From: Umezawaea tangerina
Lineage (GTDB): Bacteria > Actinomycetota > Actinomycetes > Mycobacteriales > Pseudonocardiaceae
Assembly: GCF_003002815.1 (NCBI RefSeq)
Contig: NZ_PVTF01000020.1
Span: 62,001-126,000, forward strand
Direction of reading: 5' to 3'
DNA: 64,000 bases
The notes under the pieces are model-generated. The model worked only from the letters and a program-made list of their open reading frames with translations, was not told the origin of the DNA and did not search any database. Shown in pieces: positions 8,972 through 18,771 of this stretch (its first letter is position 1; each line of letters begins with the position of its first letter). The translations under genes were made by a program, and so were the position numbers.

Positions 8972-10098
8972 GCGTGACCCTGCACTGGTTCCTGCCGACC
9001 TCGGGCGACGGCCGCACGATCGTCGAGCGGTTCCACGCGAACCGCACCCAGGGCGCGCCCGCGCAGCGGGAGGCCGACATCGACTACCTGGCGCAGGTCG
9101 CCCGCGCCGCGGAGGCGAACGGCTTCGTCGGCGTGCTCACCCCGACCGGCACCTGGTGCGAGGACGCGTGGCTGACCACGGCCGCGCTGATCGCCGAGAC
9201 GAAGGCGCTGAAGTTCCTGGTGGCGTTCCGGCCCGGTGTCATCTCGCCGACGCTGGCCGCGCAGATGGCGTCGACCTACCAGCGGATCTCCAGGGGGCGG
9301 CTGCTGCTCAACGTCGTGACCGGCGGGGACGCGGTCGAGCAGCAGCGGTTCGGCGACTGGCACGACCACGACCAGCGCTACGCGCGCACCGACGAGTTCC
9401 TGCACGTGGTGCGCAACGCGTGGAGCGGGCAGCCGTTCGACTTCTCCGGCGAGCACTACCGGGTCGCGGGCGCGACCGTGCTGGCCGCCCCGGACCCGAC
9501 GCCGCGGATCTACTTCGGCGGCTCCTCGGACGCCGCGCTCCCGGTGGCGGCCCGGCACGCCGACGTGTACCTGACCTGGGGCGAGCCGCCCGAGGCGGTG
9601 GCCGAGAAGATCGGCCGCGTGCGCGCGTTGGCGGAGGCGCGGGGCCGCAGGATCCGGTTCGGCATCCGGTTGCACACGATCAGCCGCGACACGTCGGCCG
9701 AGGCGTGGCTGGAGGCGGCGAAGCTGCTGGACGCGCTGGACCCGGAACAGGTGCGCAAGGCCCAGTCGCAGCTCGGCGCGAGCCAGTCCGTCGGCCAGCA
9801 GCGGATGGTCGCCCTGCACGGCGGCGACCTCGGCGCGGGCGTGCGCGGCCTGGAGATCCACCCCGGCCTGTGGGCGGGCATCGGGCTCGTCCGCGGCGGT
9901 GCGGGCACGGCGCTGGTCGGCAGCCACAGCGAGGTCGCCGACCTGGTCGAGGAGTACCACTCGCTGGGCGTCGAGGAGTTCGTGCTGTCGGGCTACCCGC
10001 ACCTGGAGGAGGCGTACTGGTTCGGCGAGGGCGTCCGGCCCGAGCTCGCCCGGCGGGGCCTGCTCGCGGGCCAGGAGGACCTGGTCAAGACCGGCTGA
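8968..10098 (+). CDS. ssuD: FMNH2-dependent alkanesulfonate monooxygenase
   Basis: A luciferase-like flavin-dependent monooxygenase of 376 residues. It starts MSVTLHWFLPTSGDGR and keeps the SsuD-typical NVVTGGD, IYFGGSSDAA and YLTWGEPPE blocks and the C-terminal SGYPHLEEAYWFGEGV. SsuD enzymes cleave the C-S bond of alkanesulfonates to release sulfite for cysteine synthesis, using FMNH2 from a separate reductase. No reductase gene (ssuE) lies next to it. ATG overlaps the ssuA stop (ATGA). The four ssu genes and the leader peptide form one sulfur-scavenging unit, closed by the hairpin at 10101. Confidence 0.93.
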   Translation: MSVTLHWFLPTSGDGRTIVERFHANRTQGAPAQREADIDYLAQVARAAEANGFVGVLTPTGTWCEDAWLTTAALIAETKALKFLVAFRPGVISPTLAAQMASTYQRISRGRLLLNVVTGGDAVEQQRFGDWHDHDQRYARTDEFLHVVRNAWSGQPFDFSGEHYRVAGATVLAAPDPTPRIYFGGSSDAALPVAARHADVYLTWGEPPEAVAEKIGRVRALAEARGRRIRFGIRLHTISRDTSAEAWLEAAKLLDALDPEQVRKAQSQLGASQSVGQQRMVALHGGDLGAGVRGLEIHPGLWAGIGLVRGGAGTALVGSHSEVADLVEEYHSLGVEEFVLSGYPHLEEAYWFGEGVRPELARRGLLAGQEDLVKTG

Positions 10099-10100
10099 CG

Positions 10101-10145
10101 CGCGCGACGGCCTCCCCCACGACGTGCGGGGGAGGCCGTCGCGCG
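10101..10145. terminator. Strong bidirectional hairpin terminator
   Basis: A perfect 18-bp GC-rich stem (10101-10118 with 10128-10145) has a 9-base loop and lies between the convergent ssuD and glycerophosphodiesterase genes. It has no T-run on either side. Confidence 0.85.
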
Positions 10146-10155
10146 TGCGGTGGTG

Positions 10156-11286
10156 TCAGCGCCGCAGGGTGGAAAGCGCTTCCACCGCGGTGTCCGCGTT
10201 GTCGCTGAACAGCCCGTCGATGCCCGTGGCGAAGAACTTCGCGTACTCGTCGAACGCGCGGCCGTAGGCGGCCGGGTCGGCCGAGGACCGGTAGTCGGCG
10301 GGCAGGAACGTGTTCTCGTTGCGGAAGGTGAACGGGTGCACGACCAGCTTCGCGGCGTGCGCGTCCCGCACCAGGTTCGTCGGCGCCAGCAGGAAACCGG
10401 CCGCGTCGCGCGGGATGATCCGGTCCTTCGACGGGCCGATGCCGTCGGCGTAGGTCGCGACCTCCTTGAGCCCGGCGGGCGTGACCAGGTCGTCGTAGGT
10501 GCGCCTGTCACCGGCCTTGACGAAGTCGTAGGGCGCGCCGGTGGCGTTGACCAGCTGCACGATCGGCACCCGCAGCGACCGGTTGAGGGTCTTGAGGTTC
10601 GCCACCTCGAACGACTGCACGAACACCTTGGCGTCACGGCGGTTCAGCCCGTTGCGGTTGAGCGCGTCGACCAGCTTCGGCTCCAGCGCGAGCCCGATGT
10701 CCTGGAAGTACGTGGGGTGCTTGGTCTCCGGGTAGATCCCGACGTCGCGCCGCAGCTCCTTGGACAGCCGCCGCTGGAGGTCGATCACCTCCTGGAACGT
10801 CGGGATCTCGAACCGGCCGTCGTAGAGGGTGTTGCGGGCCCGCGTCTCCGGGATGCGCTCCTTGGCGCGCAGGGTCTTCAGCTCGGCCAGCGTGAAGTCC
10901 TCGGTGAACCAGCCGGTCAGCGCGACCCCGTCGATCACCTTGGTGGCCTTGCGGCCCGCGAACTCCGGGTGCGCCGCGACGTCCGTCGTGCCACCGATCT
11001 CGTTCTCGTGCCTGGTGACGAGCTTGCCGTCCTTGGTGGAGACCAGGTCCGGCTCGAGGTAGTCCGCGCCCATCCGCACGGCCAGCTCGTAGGACGCCAG
11101 CGTGTGCTCCGGCCGGTAGCCCGCCGTGCCGCGGTGCCCGATCACCAGCGGGCCGTCCGGGTGCCGCCACTGCTGGACGGCCACCTCGCCGGTGTCCTGC
11201 CGCGCGGCCGATGCGGCGGGCAGCACCGCGATGCCTACGAGCGCCATGGTGGTGAACACCACCCCGGCGAGAACCGTGCGCGCCAT
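10156..11286 (-). CDS. glpQ: Secreted glycerophosphodiester phosphodiesterase
   Basis: Hydrolyses glycerophosphodiesters from lipids or teichoic acids to glycerol-3-phosphate and an alcohol, outside the membrane. The protein is 376 residues: residues 1-28 form a signal peptide ending SAA, the catalytic GHRGTAGYRPEHT has His51-Arg52, then come DYLEPDLVSTKDGKLV and RHENEIGGTTD, and the C-terminal end is GLFSDNADT. These match the periplasmic GlpQ subgroup. The ATG follows GAGGAGG. Its 3' end meets the hairpin at 10101, and the antiporter gene lies upstream on the same strand. Confidence 0.92.
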   Translation of the reverse strand: MARTVLAGVVFTTMALVGIAVLPAASAARQDTGEVAVQQWRHPDGPLVIGHRGTAGYRPEHTLASYELAVRMGADYLEPDLVSTKDGKLVTRHENEIGGTTDVAAHPEFAGRKATKVIDGVALTGWFTEDFTLAELKTLRAKERIPETRARNTLYDGRFEIPTFQEVIDLQRRLSKELRRDVGIYPETKHPTYFQDIGLALEPKLVDALNRNGLNRRDAKVFVQSFEVANLKTLNRSLRVPIVQLVNATGAPYDFVKAGDRRTYDDLVTPAGLKEVATYADGIGPSKDRIIPRDAAGFLLAPTNLVRDAHAAKLVVHPFTFRNENTFLPADYRSSADPAAYGRAFDEYAKFFATGIDGLFSDNADTAVEALSTLRR

Positions 11287-11400
11287 GGTCGACCTCCTCG
11301 TGTCCCGACTCCCACGGCGGCAGCTTCGCCGCGCGGAGCGTCCTGCCGGCCACGTTATGAGGTACCGGCGGCCACGTCACGGTGAACAGCGGGCGGCCGG

Positions 11401-12954
11401 TCAGTCGCGGGACAGGGCGGCCTCCTCCAGGTCCAGCTCGCGCATGACCCTGAACAGCACCTCGTCGTCGATCTGCTTGTTGTCGCGGGCCTCGACGAAC
11501 ACCTGCCGCTCGGCGTCGAGCATCGTGCGGCGCAACCGCCGGTACGCCGCCGCCGGGCTCTCCAGCTCCTGCCTGCCGAGCCGTTCCCACGCCGCGTTGC
11601 CGCGGTGCTCGGCCAGCGTCCGCAGCCGTTCCACGATGTGCGCGGGGGTGGTGTCGCCGTCGTTGATCAGCTCGTCGAGCCTGGTCACCGCGGCGGTGGC
11701 GGCGTTCTGCTGCACCTGCGCCTCGGCCAGCGCGTCCTTGCTGCCCTCGTTGCCGGTGACGCACAGCTTGCGGATCACCAGCGGCAGCGAGAGCCCTTGC
11801 AGCAGCAGGGTGCCGACCGTGACGACGAACGTGCAGAACACGATCACGTCGCGGCCCGGCATCCCCGGTGGCAGCGCGGACGCGGCGGCCAACGAGACCA
11901 CGCCGCGCATCCCCGCCCAGGAGATCACCGTGATCTGCTGCCAGGTCGTGTCCTTCTCCCGCTCACGGGTCCCCGCCGACCACAGCCGCGGCAGGTACGC
12001 CGACGGGAACACCCACGCGAACCGGGCGACGATGGCCACCGCCAGCGCCACCACGGCGGCCGTGATCAGCGAACCGGTGATCTCCACGTCGGTCACGATG
12101 GTCTTGAGCTGCAGGCCGATCAGCGCGAACACGAACGCCTCCAGCAGCGCGTCCGCCGACCGCCACACCGCCGTGTCCTGCAACCGCGTGTAGTACGAGG
12201 CCCGCGTCGAGTTGTGCCCGATGTACAGGCCCGCGACCACCACGGCGAGCACGCCGGAGCCCTCCAGCTCCTCGGCCATCAGGTACGCGCCGAACGGCAC
12301 CAGCATCCCGAGCCCGCTCTCCAGCACGCCGTCGTCGAGCCGCTGCCGGACGAACTGCACGACGACGCCGACCACCAGGCCGACGAGCACGCCGACCCCG
12401 GTGGCCTCCAGGAACGTCAGCACCCCGCTCCACCTGGTGGCGGCCGCGCCCGTCGCGGCCGCCACCGCGACCTTGTACGCGGTCAGCGCGGTGGCGTCGT
12501 TGACCAGGCTCTCGCCGGTCAGCAGCGTCATCGCCCGGCGGGGCAGGCCGAGCCTGCGGCCGATCGTCACGGCCGCGACCGCGTCCGGCGGCGCCACGAC
12601 CGCGCCGAGCACCAGCGCCGCCGCCAGCGGCAGGTCGGGCAGCACGAGGTGCACGGCGAACCCGACGGCGAACGTCGTGAACAGCACGAGGCCGACGGCC
12701 AGCAGCCCGATCGGCCGCAGGTTGGCCTTGATGTTGAGGAACGAGCTGTCCAGCGCGGCCGAGTACAGCAGCGGCGGCAGCACCAGCACCAGGATCAGCT
12801 CGGGTTCGATCTGGAACTCCGGCATGCCCGGTATGAACGAGGCGGCGAGGCCGAGCGCGACCAGGAGCAGCGGCGCCGACCAGTTGAAGCGGCGGGCGAC
12901 GCCGGTGACCAGCAGTGCGCCGAGGAACAACACGAGGATCTCTGGTCCGTGCAT
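11401..12954 (-). CDS. Na+/H+ antiporter (CPA1 family)
   Basis: Inner-membrane antiporter of 517 residues. About twelve hydrophobic spans run to residue 400, with the CPA1 hallmarks VVAPPDAVAAV and LLTGESLVNDATAL, and GMRGVVSLAAA in a later span. A charged cytosolic C-terminal tail of about 110 residues follows. It exchanges cytosolic Na+ (or K+) for protons to hold pH and ion balance. I choose ATG 12954 (MHGPEILVLFLGALL), which starts the first span; the open frame extends upstream but overlaps the divergent zinc-finger gene. Confidence 0.9.
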   Translation of the reverse strand: MHGPEILVLFLGALLVTGVARRFNWSAPLLLVALGLAASFIPGMPEFQIEPELILVLVLPPLLYSAALDSSFLNIKANLRPIGLLAVGLVLFTTFAVGFAVHLVLPDLPLAAALVLGAVVAPPDAVAAVTIGRRLGLPRRAMTLLTGESLVNDATALTAYKVAVAAATGAAATRWSGVLTFLEATGVGVLVGLVVGVVVQFVRQRLDDGVLESGLGMLVPFGAYLMAEELEGSGVLAVVVAGLYIGHNSTRASYYTRLQDTAVWRSADALLEAFVFALIGLQLKTIVTDVEITGSLITAAVVALAVAIVARFAWVFPSAYLPRLWSAGTREREKDTTWQQITVISWAGMRGVVSLAAASALPPGMPGRDVIVFCTFVVTVGTLLLQGLSLPLVIRKLCVTGNEGSKDALAEAQVQQNAATAAVTRLDELINDGDTTPAHIVERLRTLAEHRGNAAWERLGRQELESPAAAYRRLRRTMLDAERQVFVEARDNKQIDDEVLFRVMRELDLEEAALSRD

Positions 12955-12982
12955 GTGCTCATCTTCCGTCAGGATGTCGGGC

Positions 12983-13243
12983 ATGACCTGCCCACACGTG
13001 AACACACTGCCCGCCGAAGTGATGCCCGACTCCGCCGGCGCGTGCTCCGACTGCGTCGGACTGGGCGAGGAGAGCTGGGCGCACCTGCGCATGTGCCTGA
13101 CCTGCGGACACGTGGCCTGCTGCGACTCCAGCCCGCACAAGCACGCGACCGCGCACCACCACGCCACGTCCCACCCGGTGATGCGCTCGTTCGAGCCCGG
13201 CGAGAGCTGGCGCTGGTGCTACGAGGACCTGCGGATCGTCTGA
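12983..13243 (+). CDS. UBP-type zinc finger protein
   Basis: An 86-residue cytosolic protein with the zf-UBP Cys/His pattern: CPHV near the N-terminus, CSDC, CLTCGHVACCD and a His cluster (HKHATAHHH), ending SFEPGESWRWCYEDLRIV. In eukaryotes this fold binds ubiquitin C-termini; in actinobacteria such stand-alone fingers are common with unknown ligand. ATG 12983 is chosen (AGG nine bases upstream), and ATG 12974 is an alternative. It is divergent from the antiporter with only 28 bases between the starts, a pairing often seen in actinomycetes. Confidence 0.82.
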   Translation: MTCPHVNTLPAEVMPDSAGACSDCVGLGEESWAHLRMCLTCGHVACCDSSPHKHATAHHHATSHPVMRSFEPGESWRWCYEDLRIV

Positions 13244-13299
13244 GGGTGTTCTGTGACGACGGTCACGGGTACGGTGCGACCAGCTGATCGACATCGGGG

Positions 13300-15315
13300 G
13301 TGTCCGTGGCTGGTCCAGTCGAGCGGGTCAGCTCCTCCCCGGAGGAGCGGCCGGACGTCGCGGAGCTGGTCGCCGAGTACGACGAGGAACGCCCCTCGCG
13401 CAGGCTGACCGGCCGCTGGGAGCTCGGCGTCCGGGTCGCGGCCCTCGCCGTCGCGCTGCTGGTGCTCAAGCAGGTGTTCGACCCGTTCGCCAAGGGCAAC
13501 CAGTTCTACCTGGTGGTGTTCCTCGGCCTGACCCTCCCGCTGGTGTTCCTGGGCTATCGGCCGTGGAGGTCGGCGGCCGACCGCCCCGGCCCGCTGGACT
13601 GGGTGCTCGCGCTGGTCGCGCTGCTCGTCGGCCTGTACCCGGTGCTCGGCGGCTACGACGCGTTCCTGGACCGGCAGGGGCAGCTGTCGGCGCTCGACGT
13701 CGTCGCGGGCGCGCTGCTGCTCGTGCTGGTGCTGGAGGCGTGCCGCCGCACCACCGGTCTCGTGCTCCCGGTCGTGTGCCTGGTGTTCCTCGCCTACGCC
13801 TACTACGGCGGGTACCTGCCGCAGGGCTGGGCGGTCGCGCACGCGGGCATCGACTTCAGCCACGTCGTGAACGCGCTCTACAACGACGCGAGCGGCTTTT
13901 TCGGCACCCCGCTGGACGTCGCCGCGACCTACATCGTGCTGTTCACCATCTACGGCGCGGTGCTCGACTCGTCCGGCGCGGGCAAGTTCTTCGTGGACAT
14001 CAGCTTCGCCGCGTTCCGCAACTCCCGCACCGCGCCCGGCCGCACCGCCGCGCTGTCCGGGTTCCTGCTCGGCACCGTGTCCGGCTCGGGCACCGCGACG
14101 ACGGTCAGCCTGGGCGCGGTCACGTGGCCGATGCTGCGCAAAGCGGGTTACCCGAGGGAGAACGCGGGCGGGCTGCTGGCGGCGTCCGGCATCGGCGCGA
14201 TCCTCTCGCCGCCCACGCTGGGCGCGGCGGCGTTCATCATCGCCGAGTACCTGCAGACCTCGTACCTCGACGTGCTGCTGTGGGCGACCGTGCCGACGTT
14301 GTTGTACTACCTGGGGATCGTGCTCGCGGTGGAGGCGGACGCCCGCCGGTTCGGCGCGAAACCCGTCGCCGTGGACTCGCCCAGCGCGTGGAAGCTGTTG
14401 CTGCGCGGCGGTTACCACTTCCTGTCGCTCGGGATCATCGTGCTGTTCCTGGCGCTGGACATCCCGCCGTTCGCCGCCGTCGTGTACGCGACCGGGGTGG
14501 CCGCGCTGTTCGCGCTGGTCGCCCGCTGGCGGTCGCGTGAGGACGGTTTCCTGTTGGCGTGGCTGCGATCCGTGGCCGACGCGCTGTCGTCGGGGGTGCG
14601 CGGCGCGCTGCCGGTGATCGCGGTGTGCGCGGCGGCCGGGATCATCACGTCCACGATCACCAAGACCGGTCTCGGCCAGGTCCTCGCCTCCGCGCTGGTG
14701 GGCGCGGCCCGCGCGGTGTCGTCCAACCCGACCGCCGTGCTGGCGCTGACGGTGGTGTTCGCGGCGGTCGCGGTCGGCGTGCTGGGCCTCGCCGTGCCGG
14801 TCACCGCGTCGTTCATCATCTCGTGGGTCGTGATCGGACCGGCGCTGGCCGACCTCGGCGTCGCCGCGCCGGAACGCGCGATGTTCATCTTCTACTACGC
14901 GGTCCTGTCCGAGGTCACGCCGCCGACCGCGCTGGCCGCCGTGGCCGCCGCCGCGATCACCGGCGGCGCGGTGATGAGGACGATGTGGCAGACGTGGAAG
15001 TACACGCTGCCCGCGTTCCTCGTGCCGATCGCGTTCGTGCTGACCGACAACGGGTCCGCGCTGCTGCTCCAGCGCTCCGCCGTCGACGCGGTGTGGGTGA
15101 CCGCCGTGTCGGCGCTCGGGGTCGCGGCGCTGGCGGTCGTCACCGGCGGCTGGCTGGTCGGCCGGGCGGGCCTGCCCGAGCGGCTGCTCTGCGTGCCCGC
15201 CGCGCTGCTGCTGCTCTACCTCCAGCCGACCACCATCGCCGTAGGGATCGGGTTCCTGGCGGTGGCCGTGGTCGTGCACCTCGTGTTGCGGAAGGGGAGA
15301 ACCCAGGATGCGTAG
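13300..15315 (+). CDS. TRAP transporter fused permease (TAXI type)
   Basis: A 671-residue membrane protein with about 18 spans combining the small (DctQ-like) and large (DctM-like) TRAP subunits. Residues 1-40 are a charged cytosolic tail (SSSPEERPDVAELVAEYDEER). The DctM-type repeats show GTVSGSGTATTVSLGAVTWP, GIGAILSPPTLGAAAF and, later, PVTASFIISWVVIGPAL and SEVTPPTALAAVAAAAITGG. It imports an organic acid using an ion gradient together with the TAXI lipoprotein that overlaps its 3' end by 8 bases. The start is GTG 13300 or GTG 13306. Confidence 0.9.
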   Translation: MSVAGPVERVSSSPEERPDVAELVAEYDEERPSRRLTGRWELGVRVAALAVALLVLKQVFDPFAKGNQFYLVVFLGLTLPLVFLGYRPWRSAADRPGPLDWVLALVALLVGLYPVLGGYDAFLDRQGQLSALDVVAGALLLVLVLEACRRTTGLVLPVVCLVFLAYAYYGGYLPQGWAVAHAGIDFSHVVNALYNDASGFFGTPLDVAATYIVLFTIYGAVLDSSGAGKFFVDISFAAFRNSRTAPGRTAALSGFLLGTVSGSGTATTVSLGAVTWPMLRKAGYPRENAGGLLAASGIGAILSPPTLGAAAFIIAEYLQTSYLDVLLWATVPTLLYYLGIVLAVEADARRFGAKPVAVDSPSAWKLLLRGGYHFLSLGIIVLFLALDIPPFAAVVYATGVAALFALVARWRSREDGFLLAWLRSVADALSSGVRGALPVIAVCAAAGIITSTITKTGLGQVLASALVGAARAVSSNPTAVLALTVVFAAVAVGVLGLAVPVTASFIISWVVIGPALADLGVAAPERAMFIFYYAVLSEVTPPTALAAVAAAAITGGAVMRTMWQTWKYTLPAFLVPIAFVLTDNGSALLLQRSAVDAVWVTAVSALGVAALAVVTGGWLVGRAGLPERLLCVPAALLLLYLQPTTIAVGIGFLAVAVVVHLVLRKGRTQDA

Positions 15316-16297
15316 CTGGAACCTGAAGGTCGCGGTGGCCGTGCTCGCGGTCGGGCTGGTCGCCGCCGGGTGCGGCGGCAAGCGCGAGGCGGCCGGGTCC
15401 GGTGACGCCGCCGCGGGCTCGTGCGAGGCGGCCGACGGGCGGATCACCATCGCGACCGGCAACGCGGGCGGCGTGTACTACGTCGTCGGCGGCGGGCTGG
15501 CGCAGCTGATCAGCGCCAACACCAAGCTCAAGGCCACCGCCGCGGAGACCGGCGCGTCGGTGCAGAACATCCAGCAGCTCGTCGCTGGCAACTACGACGT
15601 GGCGTTCTCGCTGGCCGACACCGCCGCGGACGCCGTGAACGGCAAGGACGCGTTCGACGGGAAGCCGCAGAAGGTCAAGGCGCTGACCCGGCTGTACTCG
15701 AACTACACGCAGGTGCTGGTGCGGACCGACAGCGGTATCGACGGCATCGCGGACATGAAGGGGAAGCGGATCTCCACGGGCTCCCCCAAGTCCGGCACCG
15801 AGGTCATCGCCAACCGGCTGCTCGCCGCGGTCGGCCTCGACCCGGCCGCCGACGTGCAGGCGCAGCGGCTGGACCTGACCAAGACCGCGGACGGCATGAA
15901 GGACGGCAGCATCGACGGGCTGGTCTGGTCCGGCGGCCTGCCCACCGCGCAGATGACCGACATCACCACCTCGTTGAAGGGCAAGGTGAAGCTGATCGAC
16001 ATCAGCGGTCAGCTGGACGCCCTCAAGAAGATCAACCCCGTCTACGACGTCGCCCCGATCCCCGCCGCCACCTACGGCATGGCCGCCGACGTGCCCTCGA
16101 TCGTGGTGCCGAACGTGCTCCTCGTGCGCGAGGACTTCCCGGCCGCGAACGCGTGCGCCATCACGAAGCTGATCTACGACAAGAAGGCCGACCTGGAGAA
16201 GGTGCACCCGGCGGCCAAGGACATCACCAAGGGCAAGGCCGCCGAGACCGCTCCGGTGCCCCTGCACCCCGGATCGGAGCAGGCACTGAAGGGTTAG
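15308..16297 (+). CDS. TAXI-family TRAP solute-binding lipoprotein
   Basis: A 329-residue lipoprotein: a leader of 21 residues ends AAG before Cys22. The mature part has the TAXI hallmarks [55 protein letters not shown] and [16 protein letters not shown]. It captures the solute (glutamate or other dicarboxylates in studied cases) and hands it to the fused permease. Here the binding protein follows the permease gene, whereas TAXI operons usually place it first. The substrate is not predictable from sequence. Confidence 0.88.
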   Translation: MRSWNLKVAVAVLAVGLVAAGCGGKREAAGSGDAAAGSCEAADGRITIATGNAGGVYYVVGGGLAQLISANTKLKATAAETGASVQNIQQLVAGNYDVAFSLADTAADAVNGKDAFDGKPQKVKALTRLYSNYTQVLVRTDSGIDGIADMKGKRISTGSPKSGTEVIANRLLAAVGLDPAADVQAQRLDLTKTADGMKDGSIDGLVWSGGLPTAQMTDITTSLKGKVKLIDISGQLDALKKINPVYDVAPIPAATYGMAADVPSIVVPNVLLVREDFPAANACAITKLIYDKKADLEKVHPAAKDITKGKAAETAPVPLHPGSEQALKG

Positions 16298-16311
16298 GCC
16301 GGATAGTCAAC

Positions 16312-16325
16312 TACGCTGCTCCATC
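16312..16325 (+). promoter_or_regulatory. -10-like box before leaderless purD
   Basis: TACGCT at 16312-16317 ends 8 bases before the purD GTG, and no Shine-Dalgarno lies between them. This geometry fits transcription starting at the GTG. Similar boxes precede purB and purC. Confidence 0.45.
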
Positions 16326-17582
<1,257 letters not shown>

Positions 17583-17720
17583 CCACGCCGGGTCACCATT
17601 CCCCGAACAGCGGAACCGGCCACGCCCGCACTTCGTCCAACCACAGGTGCGCCTCACGCCGGCGTTGGTAGCCTGCGAAGCGGGACCGGACCGTCACCGA
17701 CCGTACGGGGGTAGGACGAC

Positions 17721-18167
17721 GTGGCACAGGAGAACATGGCAGGCAACGCCCTTCTCGGGGCGGCCGCCACTGCCGGCGGTGCCATCGGCGCAGCCGTCGG
17801 CTCGCTGTTCGCCGCCGAGGGCGCCCTGGGCAAGATGCTCGGCAGCGGCGCCCCCACCCAGGGTTTCGAGATCGACAGAGAGAGCGTCCTGCAGGCGGGC
17901 CAGATCATCCAGGGCGAGATCGCGAAGCTCGGCAACAAGCTCACCGAGGCGACCGGGTCGCTCCAGGTGAACGCCGAGGACGAGGTGAACAGCGCCATCG
18001 CCAAGGCCTGGAACTCACGCTTGGTCCAGGGTGAGGAGTCTTACGCGGGGCGGGTCCGGCAGTACATCGCGAGTCTCCGCAACCTGGTCGAGCAGCTCCG
18101 CACCGCCGCGGAGCACTACGGTTTCACCGATGAAGAAGTAGTAGCCGCATTGGGGCCCAAGCACTGA
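17721..18167 (+). CDS. PE-like ESX substrate partner
   Basis: First gene of ESX cluster 1, 148 residues. Residues 1-45 are Gly/Ala-rich. GFEIDRESVLQAGQIIQGEIAKLGNKLTEAT begins a helical region, and a second helix, SYAGRVRQYIASLRNLVEQLRTAAEHYG, ends in a YG turn. No signal peptide or lipobox is present. The helix-turn-helix size and place before a PPE-like gene suggest the PE-like half of a secreted heterodimer; the assignment is by context. GTG 17721 follows GGGGGTAGG. Its stop overlaps the next ATG by one base (TGATG). Confidence 0.6.
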   Translation: MAQENMAGNALLGAAATAGGAIGAAVGSLFAAEGALGKMLGSGAPTQGFEIDRESVLQAGQIIQGEIAKLGNKLTEATGSLQVNAEDEVNSAIAKAWNSRLVQGEESYAGRVRQYIASLRNLVEQLRTAAEHYGFTDEEVVAALGPKH

Positions 18168-18763
18168 TGTCCAAGATCCTTTCCGGGTTCGCCCTTCTCG
18201 CGGCAGGTCTGGTGCTGGTGGGGTGCACCAGCGAGGTCGGTGGGTCCGCGGGTACCGACACCACCAAGGCGCCCGCCTCGTCGACCTCCTCCGCGGGGTC
18301 GTCCTCGAAGGTGGCGCCTCCGGTGCGCCCCAGCGTGATCAACGTCAACACCCTCGACCCGTGCAAGGCGCTCACCGCCGACCAGGCGAAGGAGATCGGG
18401 GCGCCCACCACCACCCGGCAGGACGCCGACCTGGTGAAGAAGGGCAAGGCTCCCGGCTGCCTGTACAGCAGCGTCGGGTACTACACGTACAACGTGGTGC
18501 TCATCTCGAACGAGGGCGTCGGGTACTGGCGCCAGGGCAGCGGCAACGTGGACCGCAAGGAGACCCAGGTCGCCGGGTACGACGCCATCCGCACCAACCT
18601 CATCGGTCAGCACGACTCGTGCAGCTTCTGGGTGGACGTCGCCGACGGGCAGATGGTCTACGTGAACTTCCTGCCCATCGACGAGATGACCCTCGACCAG
18701 GTGTGCGACAAGGCGCAGAAGGGCACTGAACTAGCACTGGCAACGCTCAAGACCTTGGCGTGA
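18167..18763 (+). CDS. DUF3558 lipoprotein
   Basis: A 198-residue lipoprotein: the leader ends LVLVGC with Cys20, followed by a Ser/Thr/Ala-rich linker and a globular DUF3558 part. That part has the family pattern DPCKALTADQAKEIG, a central GCLYS and SCSFWVDVADGQMVYVNF, with conserved Cys residues likely forming disulphides. The function is unknown; in this order these lipoproteins repeatedly sit in ESX substrate loci. Translation is coupled to the gene before (TGATG). A second family member is at 59929 beside the second cluster. Confidence 0.82.
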   Translation: MSKILSGFALLAAGLVLVGCTSEVGGSAGTDTTKAPASSTSSAGSSSKVAPPVRPSVINVNTLDPCKALTADQAKEIGAPTTTRQDADLVKKGKAPGCLYSSVGYYTYNVVLISNEGVGYWRQGSGNVDRKETQVAGYDAIRTNLIGQHDSCSFWVDVADGQMVYVNFLPIDEMTLDQVCDKAQKGTELALATLKTLA

Positions 18764-18771
18764 GGGGAACC

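Noticed and set aside
13219-15462. A 747-residue minus-strand ORF opposite the TRAP permease
   Set aside because: Arg/His/Asp-rich antisense shadow of a well-supported membrane protein.
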